A stretch of 64,000 nt of DNA from Beijerinckiaceae bacterium (lineage in GTDB: Bacteria > Pseudomonadota > Alphaproteobacteria > Rhizobiales > Beijerinckiaceae): assembly GCA_947370975.1 (NCBI GenBank), contig CANBNG010000003.1, positions 62,001 to 126,000 on the forward strand. The letters are read 5' to 3'. This document shows, piece by piece, positions 59,685-64,000 of this stretch. Within the stretch, counting starts at the first letter, position 1, and each line of letters opens with the position of its first letter. Under the pieces are notes generated by a model. It made no database searches. It saw nothing but the letters and a program-made list of their open reading frames with translations, and was not told the DNA's origin. The translations under genes and the position numbers were made by a program.

Positions 59685-59774
59685 GAAAAAACCCGCAACG
59701 GCAGGGGCGGCCGTCGCGGGTTTCATGAGACGCTCCGGCCCATTCGGGAGGGATCGAAATGAGCCGGTGCAGAT
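59685..59774 (-). ncRNA. candidate EcfG-dependent small RNA (GsrN-like architecture)
   Basis: No plausible gene lies here, but a minus-strand EcfG promoter (59805-59781) is followed by two strong hairpins. The first, 59767-59735, pairs CCGGCTCATTTCG with CGAATGGGCCGG (one bulge, one G-U) around the exposed loop ATCCCTCC. The second, 59723-59689, is a 14-bp intrinsic terminator with loop CGCCCCT and a T6 tail. The predicted RNA is about 90 nt. A stress-sigma-driven sRNA with a C-rich 5' loop near ecfG/nepR is the design of GsrN in Caulobacter, which pairs with G-rich mRNA leaders. Confidence 0.7.
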
Positions 59775-59780
59775 CGCTAA

Positions 59781-59805
59781 AACGCCCATACGCCACGATG
59801 GTTCC
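59781..59805 (-). promoter_or_regulatory. EcfG-type promoter of the candidate sRNA
   Basis: On the minus strand GGAAC (59805-59801), a 16-base spacer and CGTT (59784-59781) form a perfect consensus with no protein-coding gene downstream before a terminator. Confidence 0.82.
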
Positions 59806-59830
59806 AGGGCTTTGCAGCGCGCCTGTGAAC

Positions 59831-59856
59831 GGAACCGCGCTGTCTCGCAGGCGTTT
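59831..59856 (+). promoter_or_regulatory. EcfG-type promoter of the PRC-barrel gene
   Basis: GGAAC (59831-59835), a 16-base spacer and CGTT (59852-59855) lie 32 bp before ATG 59888. It is back-to-back with the sRNA promoter. Confidence 0.83.
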
Positions 59857-59887
59857 CCGGCCATGACTGAAACCTGCGGAGGAAAAT

Positions 59888-60265
59888 ATGCAAGCCTCGA
59901 CATCCCAACGCGAAACCAACACGCTGATCAGTTCAGACAAGGTGGAAGGCACCGCCGTGCGTCGCCCCGATGGCGACAAGATCGGTGAAATCGAGCGCAT
60001 CATGATCGACAAGCGGTCTGGCAAAGTCGCCTATGCTGTCATGAGCTTTGGCGGCTTTCTCGGCTTCGATGAAGAATACTTCCCCGTGCCCTGGGACAAG
60101 CTGACCTATAATACAGCGCTTGATGCCTATGAGCTCGACATTACCGAGGAGCGGCTGCGCGGCGCACCCAAATATCGCGCCGGCACCGATTATGACTGGT
60201 CGCAGGAAGGCGGCGGCAAGCGCGTCTTCGATTATTATTCAAGCCCGCCCTATTGGACCTTCTAA
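59888..60265 (+). CDS. PRC-barrel domain protein
   Basis: A 125-residue soluble protein with one PRC-barrel (GTAVRRPDGDKIGEIERIMI, SGKVAYAVMSFGGFLGFDEE, FPVPWDKLTYNTALDAYEL). Stress-regulated PRC-barrel proteins of this form are common in alphaproteobacteria, with unknown partner. The EcfG promoter directly upstream supports a general-stress role. Confidence 0.92.
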   Translation: MQASTSQRETNTLISSDKVEGTAVRRPDGDKIGEIERIMIDKRSGKVAYAVMSFGGFLGFDEEYFPVPWDKLTYNTALDAYELDITEERLRGAPKYRAGTDYDWSQEGGGKRVFDYYSSPPYWTF

Positions 60266-60350
60266 CCAAACCGGCAATCGGGAACGCAAATCGCGCCTCC
60301 CGATTGGCCCTTCGTGGGACTGCGTTTGTGTTCGAGTGAAGGAGTTTGCT

Positions 60351-61283
60351 ATGGCGCCGCGAGCCAATTGGAAGGGCTATCTCAAGCTTTCCCTCGTGTC
60401 CTGCCCCGTGGCCCTTTATCCCGCCGCGAGTTCCAGCGAGCGCGTATCCTTTCATCTCATCAACAGCCAGACGCATAATCGGCTGAAGCAGCAATATGTC
60501 GATTCCCTTACCGGCGATCTCGTTGAAACCCCGGATCGCATACGGGGCTATGAAATTGCCAAGGGCGAATATGTCCCCATCACCGATGATGAGCTCGAAG
60601 ATGTGGCTCTGGAGAGCACGCATACGATCGAGATCGAGACATTCGTGCCGCGCAAGGATGTCGATGAAGTCTATTTCGACACGCATTATTATATCGCGCC
60701 CGACGACAAGGTTGGCGAGGAAGCCTTTGCCGTGATCCGCGAGGCGATGCAAGCGCGCAATGTGGTGGGATTGGCGCGCGTTGTGCTGTTTCGTCGCGAA
60801 CGTATTCTGATGCTCGCGCCGCGCGGCAGGGGCCTGATGGCCACCACGCTGCGCTATGATTACGAAGTGCGCGGCGAGGACGCCTATTTCGACGAGATCG
60901 GCGAGAGCCATGTCGGCAAGGACATGATCGACCTCGCCAACCATATCATCGACACCAAGAAAGGCCATTTCGATCCGGCTGCTTTCAAGGATCGTTATCA
61001 GGATGCCGTCGTCGAATTGATTCGCGCCAAACGCGCAGGCAAGCCGATTGCAGCGCCAAAACCGACGCGTCCGAGCAATGTCGTCAATCTGATGGATGCA
61101 CTGCGCCGCTCGGTCCAAGCCGAGACCAAAGGCGCGCAAGAAAAACCCGCACGCGCTGCATCAACTGCCCGGCGAGCGGGAAAGCGCGCCGCCCCCGCAC
61201 CGCCGCAAGCAGCCCCGGCGCGCAAAGCGGCCGGCAAACGCCCGGCCGGCAAGACATCTGGCCGCAAACGCAAGGCAAGCTGA
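60351..61283 (+). CDS. ku: Ku protein (non-homologous end joining)
   Basis: A 310-residue bacterial Ku. The ring-forming core (WKGYLKLSLVSCPVALYPA, HLINSQTHNRLKQQYVD, GYEIAKGEYVPITDDEL) is followed by a Lys/Ala/Pro-rich tail from about 255. Such tails bind DNA and recruit LigD. ATG 60351 has AAGGAG ten bases upstream. ligD starts 12 bp after the stop. Confidence 0.97.
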   Translation: MAPRANWKGYLKLSLVSCPVALYPAASSSERVSFHLINSQTHNRLKQQYVDSLTGDLVETPDRIRGYEIAKGEYVPITDDELEDVALESTHTIEIETFVPRKDVDEVYFDTHYYIAPDDKVGEEAFAVIREAMQARNVVGLARVVLFRRERILMLAPRGRGLMATTLRYDYEVRGEDAYFDEIGESHVGKDMIDLANHIIDTKKGHFDPAAFKDRYQDAVVELIRAKRAGKPIAAPKPTRPSNVVNLMDALRRSVQAETKGAQEKPARAASTARRAGKRAAPAPPQAAPARKAAGKRPAGKTSGRKRKAS

Positions 61284-61295
61284 GCGAGGAACGCG

Positions 61296-63908
61296 ATGCC
61301 GGGCTCGCTCCAGACCTATCAGAAGAAGCGCAATTTCACCGTCACGGAGGAGCCGCGCGGTCGCGCCAAAAAGGCCCGCGCAAAAAAGGCGGCGCAGGCG
61401 CTTTCCTTTGTCATCCAGAAACATGCGGCGTCCCATCTCCATTATGACTTTCGGCTTGAGCTTGATGGCGTGTTGAAAAGCTGGGCGGTCGCCAAGGGTC
61501 CGAGTCTGGTTGCAGGCGATAAAAGGCTCGCCGTCCATGTCGAGGATCACCCGCTCGAATATGGCTCTTTTGAAGGGATGATCCCGAAGGGCGAATATGG
61601 TGGCGGCTCGGTCCTGCTATGGGATCGCGGCACATGGGTGCCTGAAGGCGACCCGCACAAGGGCTTTGCCAAGGGACATCTCGATTTCACGCTTGAGGGG
61701 GAAAAGCTGCACGGGCGCTGGCATCTTGTGCGCATGCGCTCCAAGCCCAAGGACAAGCACGACAACTGGCTCCTCATCAAAAGCGCCGACGCGGCAGCGC
61801 GCGACGCAGAGGATCCCAACATCCTTGAGGAATTGCCGCACTCGGTCGATACAGGTCGCACCATCGAGGACATCGGAGGGGATGCGAAAAGCAAGAGCTG
61901 GCATTCAGACACACCCGCGCACACGCCCGCACAAGGCAAGGCCAGTTCGCCGCGCAAGCGTGCGGCCGATCCAATAGCAGCGAAAGATTCGCCAAAAAAA
62001 GCGACATCAAAACAGCCCGCGCTTAAACTCACATTTCCCACGGCTGCAAAAAAAGCCGCCCTGCCCGCCTTCATCGAGCCCGAGCTTGCCACATTGAGCG
62101 CAAAGCCGCCGACGGGCACAAAATGGCTGCATGAGATCAAATTCGATGGCTATCGAATTCAGGCCAGCCTGCAGAAGGGCAAGGCGAGGCTGCGCACGCG
62201 CAAGGGGCTGGACTGGACCGACCGCTTAGCGCCCATTGCCGAGGCGCTCGCAAATCTGCCTGTGCAAAGCGCGCTGCTGGATGGTGAGATCGTTGTCGAA
62301 GACGCGCATGGCATTGCCGATTTCGCTGGCCTGCAAAAGGCTCTGAAAGACGGTGCAAAAGACGATCTCGTCTTTTATCTTTTTGATATCCTGCATCTTG
62401 ACGGATATGGGCTGACGCAACTGCCGCTGCTCGAGCGCAAATCACTGCTGGAAAAAATCGTGCAGACGCAGCCTGAAAGCGGGCCTTTGCGTTACAGCGC
62501 CCATTTCACCGAAAACGGCGATCTCATGCTCAAGCATGTATGTCGGCTGAGCGCCGAGGGTATTGTCTCCAAACGGGTCGACGCACCCTATCGCAGCGGG
62601 CGCGGCGCAGATTGGCTGAAAGCCAAATGCGCCAATCGACAGGAATTCGTCGTCATTGGATTTGCGCCCTCGACAGCTGCCGCCAAATCCATCGGCTCGC
62701 TGGTGCTGGGCTATTATAAAGACGGCGCGCTGATCCACGCAGGACGCGTCGGCACAGGCTTTTCGAGTGCACTCGCCAAGGAGCTCTATCGCGATCTCAA
62801 TGCCGACAAAATAGCGGCGAGCGCGACAGCTGAGCCCATTGCGCCCGAGTTGCGCAAGACCATCATCTGGGTTTCACCCAAGCTCGTCGCGGAAGTGGAG
62901 TTTCGCGGCTGGACGGGCGCTGGCCTGCTGCGGCAGGCCGCTTTCAAAGGCTTGCGCGAAGACAAGGATCCACGCGAAATCGTGCGCGAGGATGCGGTCG
63001 CGCAACCTGTGGGCACGCAAATGCGCATGCGCAAGATCCCCGACCATGTGCGCCTCACGCATCCCGACCGCCTGCTCTGGCCTGACGCCGGAATCACAAA
63101 GCAGGCGCTGGCCGATTATTATGCCGCTCTCTGGCCGCGCATCGAAAAACATATCACCGGGCGTCCACTCGCGCTGCTGCGTTGCCCCACTGGCATCGCC
63201 CATTGTTTCTTCCAGAAACATGCGTGGGAGGGCATGTCGCCCGACATCCAACGGCTGGATGACGGGGAAGACCCTCAAGAACTCGTATCGATTTCGACAT
63301 TGCCCGGGCTTCTTGGACTCGTGCAGGCGAGCGTCCTCGAGATTCATCCCTGGGGTTCGCGCAGCGCAGATCTCGAGCATCCCGATCGGCTCATCATGGA
63401 TCTTGATCCGGGCGAGGAGGTGGCGTGGTCAAGCCTTGTTGCGGGCGCGCGCGAAGTGCGCGATCGACTTGGTGCGCTCGGCCTCACCTCTTTCTGCAAG
63501 ACATCGGGCGGCAAGGGCCTGCATGTTGTCGTCCCACTGACGCCCTCTGCCGATTGGAAGAGCGCCAAGGCCTTCTGCAAACAGCTCGCAGACAGAATGG
63601 CCGCCGATACGCCTGCCGCTTATGTCGCAACCATGACGAAAGGCGCGCGGCACGGGCGCATCTATGTCGATTACCTGCGCAATGCGCGCGGCGCGACAGC
63701 GGTTGCGCCATGGTCCACACGTGCGCGCGCCGCCTGTGGCGTGTCGACGCCGGTTGCTTTCGAAGAGCTCGATGAACTGCATGGCGGCGATCATTACACG
63801 CTGCTCAATCTCGCGCGCCGACTTGAATTTTTGGGCGCAGATCCCTGGGCTGATTTTTTCAAGGTGCGGCAGACATTGCCTGCGAAAGCGCCCGCCAAAC
63901 GGCAATGA
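61296..63908 (+). CDS. ligD: DNA ligase D (phosphoesterase-ligase-polymerase)
   Basis: An 870-residue multifunctional NHEJ enzyme. The N-terminal 3'-phosphoesterase domain (about 25-190) has HLHYDFRLELDGVLKSWAV. A Lys/Pro-rich linker leads to the ATP-dependent ligase with the adenylated lysine in HEIKFDGYRIQ, LLDGEIVVEDA and GRGADWLKAKC. The C-terminal polymerase domain has THPDRLLWP, IMDLDPGEE and FCKTSGGKGLHVVVPL. Domain order PE-Lig-Pol differs from mycobacterial Pol-PE-Lig but is common in proteobacteria. Confidence 0.97.
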   Translation: MPGSLQTYQKKRNFTVTEEPRGRAKKARAKKAAQALSFVIQKHAASHLHYDFRLELDGVLKSWAVAKGPSLVAGDKRLAVHVEDHPLEYGSFEGMIPKGEYGGGSVLLWDRGTWVPEGDPHKGFAKGHLDFTLEGEKLHGRWHLVRMRSKPKDKHDNWLLIKSADAAARDAEDPNILEELPHSVDTGRTIEDIGGDAKSKSWHSDTPAHTPAQGKASSPRKRAADPIAAKDSPKKATSKQPALKLTFPTAAKKAALPAFIEPELATLSAKPPTGTKWLHEIKFDGYRIQASLQKGKARLRTRKGLDWTDRLAPIAEALANLPVQSALLDGEIVVEDAHGIADFAGLQKALKDGAKDDLVFYLFDILHLDGYGLTQLPLLERKSLLEKIVQTQPESGPLRYSAHFTENGDLMLKHVCRLSAEGIVSKRVDAPYRSGRGADWLKAKCANRQEFVVIGFAPSTAAAKSIGSLVLGYYKDGALIHAGRVGTGFSSALAKELYRDLNADKIAASATAEPIAPELRKTIIWVSPKLVAEVEFRGWTGAGLLRQAAFKGLREDKDPREIVREDAVAQPVGTQMRMRKIPDHVRLTHPDRLLWPDAGITKQALADYYAALWPRIEKHITGRPLALLRCPTGIAHCFFQKHAWEGMSPDIQRLDDGEDPQELVSISTLPGLLGLVQASVLEIHPWGSRSADLEHPDRLIMDLDPGEEVAWSSLVAGAREVRDRLGALGLTSFCKTSGGKGLHVVVPLTPSADWKSAKAFCKQLADRMAADTPAAYVATMTKGARHGRIYVDYLRNARGATAVAPWSTRARAACGVSTPVAFEELDELHGGDHYTLLNLARRLEFLGADPWADFFKVRQTLPAKAPAKRQ

Positions 63909-63915
63909 CGCGCCC

Positions 63916-63940
63916 GGAACTTCCCACCCATGCAATCGTT
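63916..63940 (+). promoter_or_regulatory. EcfG-type promoter of the gene cut by the right edge
   Basis: GGAAC (63916-63920), a 16-base spacer and CGTT (63937-63940) lie 40 bp before the ATG at 63980. Confidence 0.75.
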
Positions 63941-63979
63941 GAGGGTCGCTTCCCCTCACCCCGCGTACAGGAGCGCCCC

Positions 63980-64000
63980 ATGGCTGCATTGAAATCGATG
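63980..64000 (+). CDS. start of an unidentified gene, truncated by the window
   Basis: ATG 63980 with GGAG nine bases upstream encodes MAALKSM before the sequence ends. Too little remains to identify it. The preceding EcfG promoter suggests a stress gene. Confidence 0.5.

Noticed and set aside
60288..60320. EcfG promoter before Ku
   Set aside because: GGAAC occurs in the gap, but neither 16 nor 17 bases later is there a CGTT-like element.
1..64000. CRISPR arrays, rRNA, insertion sequences, prophage, replication origin
   Set aside because: No regular spacer-repeat array, rRNA sequence, transposase or phage gene, and no dnaA-box cluster could be recognised.

Overview
The window looks like a chromosomal segment of a GC-rich alphaproteobacterium, most likely of the order Hyphomicrobiales (Rhizobiales). 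The indicators are a GcrA-type cell-cycle regulator with GANTC sites upstream, a complete PhyR-NepR-EcfG general-stress core with its promoters, an argD-argF-hslO block, and a phoR-pstSCAB-phoU-phoB operon. No transposase, integrase, phage gene, rRNA or CRISPR array was seen. Genes are dense and many neighbours overlap by 4 bp.

Layout. 0-9 kb: a truncated GNAT acetyltransferase, apaG, argE, an unusual GspE-N/GT2 fusion, an amino-acid-type binding protein, an MFS/small membrane protein/SCO operon, tRNA-Gly(CCC), two small genes behind an EcfG-type promoter, a lytic transglycosylase and a 2'-5' RNA ligase-like protein. 9-14 kb: a two-subunit molybdenum hydroxylase (IorAB-like), a secreted DUF6636-like protein, and an operon of two half-size permeases with a small soluble partner. 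14-31 kb: an accessory-looking catabolic and transport region. It holds a Rieske oxygenase alpha subunit, a Rieske ferredoxin, an IclR regulator, a ferredoxin/FAD reductase, a 4,5-dihydroxyphthalate decarboxylase-like protein, two tandem bicupins, an FbpBC-like ABC transporter, two divergent EutA-family ATPases (one with His-rich tails), prolyl aminopeptidase and a TauBC-like ABC pair. Neither transporter has a binding protein nearby, and there is no eutBC. Three copies of a palindromic interspersed repeat lie only at 17.9-20.5 kb. 31-35 kb: hslO, argF, argD and gcrA. 35-42.6 kb: the phosphate regulon with a clear Pho box, followed by PPK2. 42.6-52 kb: two membrane proteins, ribA and a divergent RibD-type reductase, a cytochrome b561, and an ADH/PTPS/GT4/methyltransferase operon that may make a modified pterin. 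52-57.3 kb: an opgH-like glucan synthase with a non-standard periplasmic partner, a DUF1624 membrane protein, and fumC. 57.3-64 kb: ecfG, nepR, phyR, a DUF3309 micro-gene, a candidate EcfG-driven sRNA, a PRC-barrel protein, Ku, LigD and the first codons of another gene.

Main observations. (1) Seven GGAAC-N16/17-(C/G)GTT motifs are placed as promoters. One drives no protein: it is followed by a C-rich-loop hairpin and a rho-independent terminator, giving a candidate ~90-nt stress sRNA that resembles Caulobacter GsrN in design. (2) A divergent EutA pair is linked to an ABC transporter and a bicupin instead of ethanolamine ammonia-lyase, and one member carries metal-chaperone-like His tails. (3) A ribA/ribD plus ADH/PTPS/GT4/methyltransferase neighbourhood suggests an unassigned glycosylated or methylated pterin. 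All functional assignments come from reading motifs and context; no database search was run.
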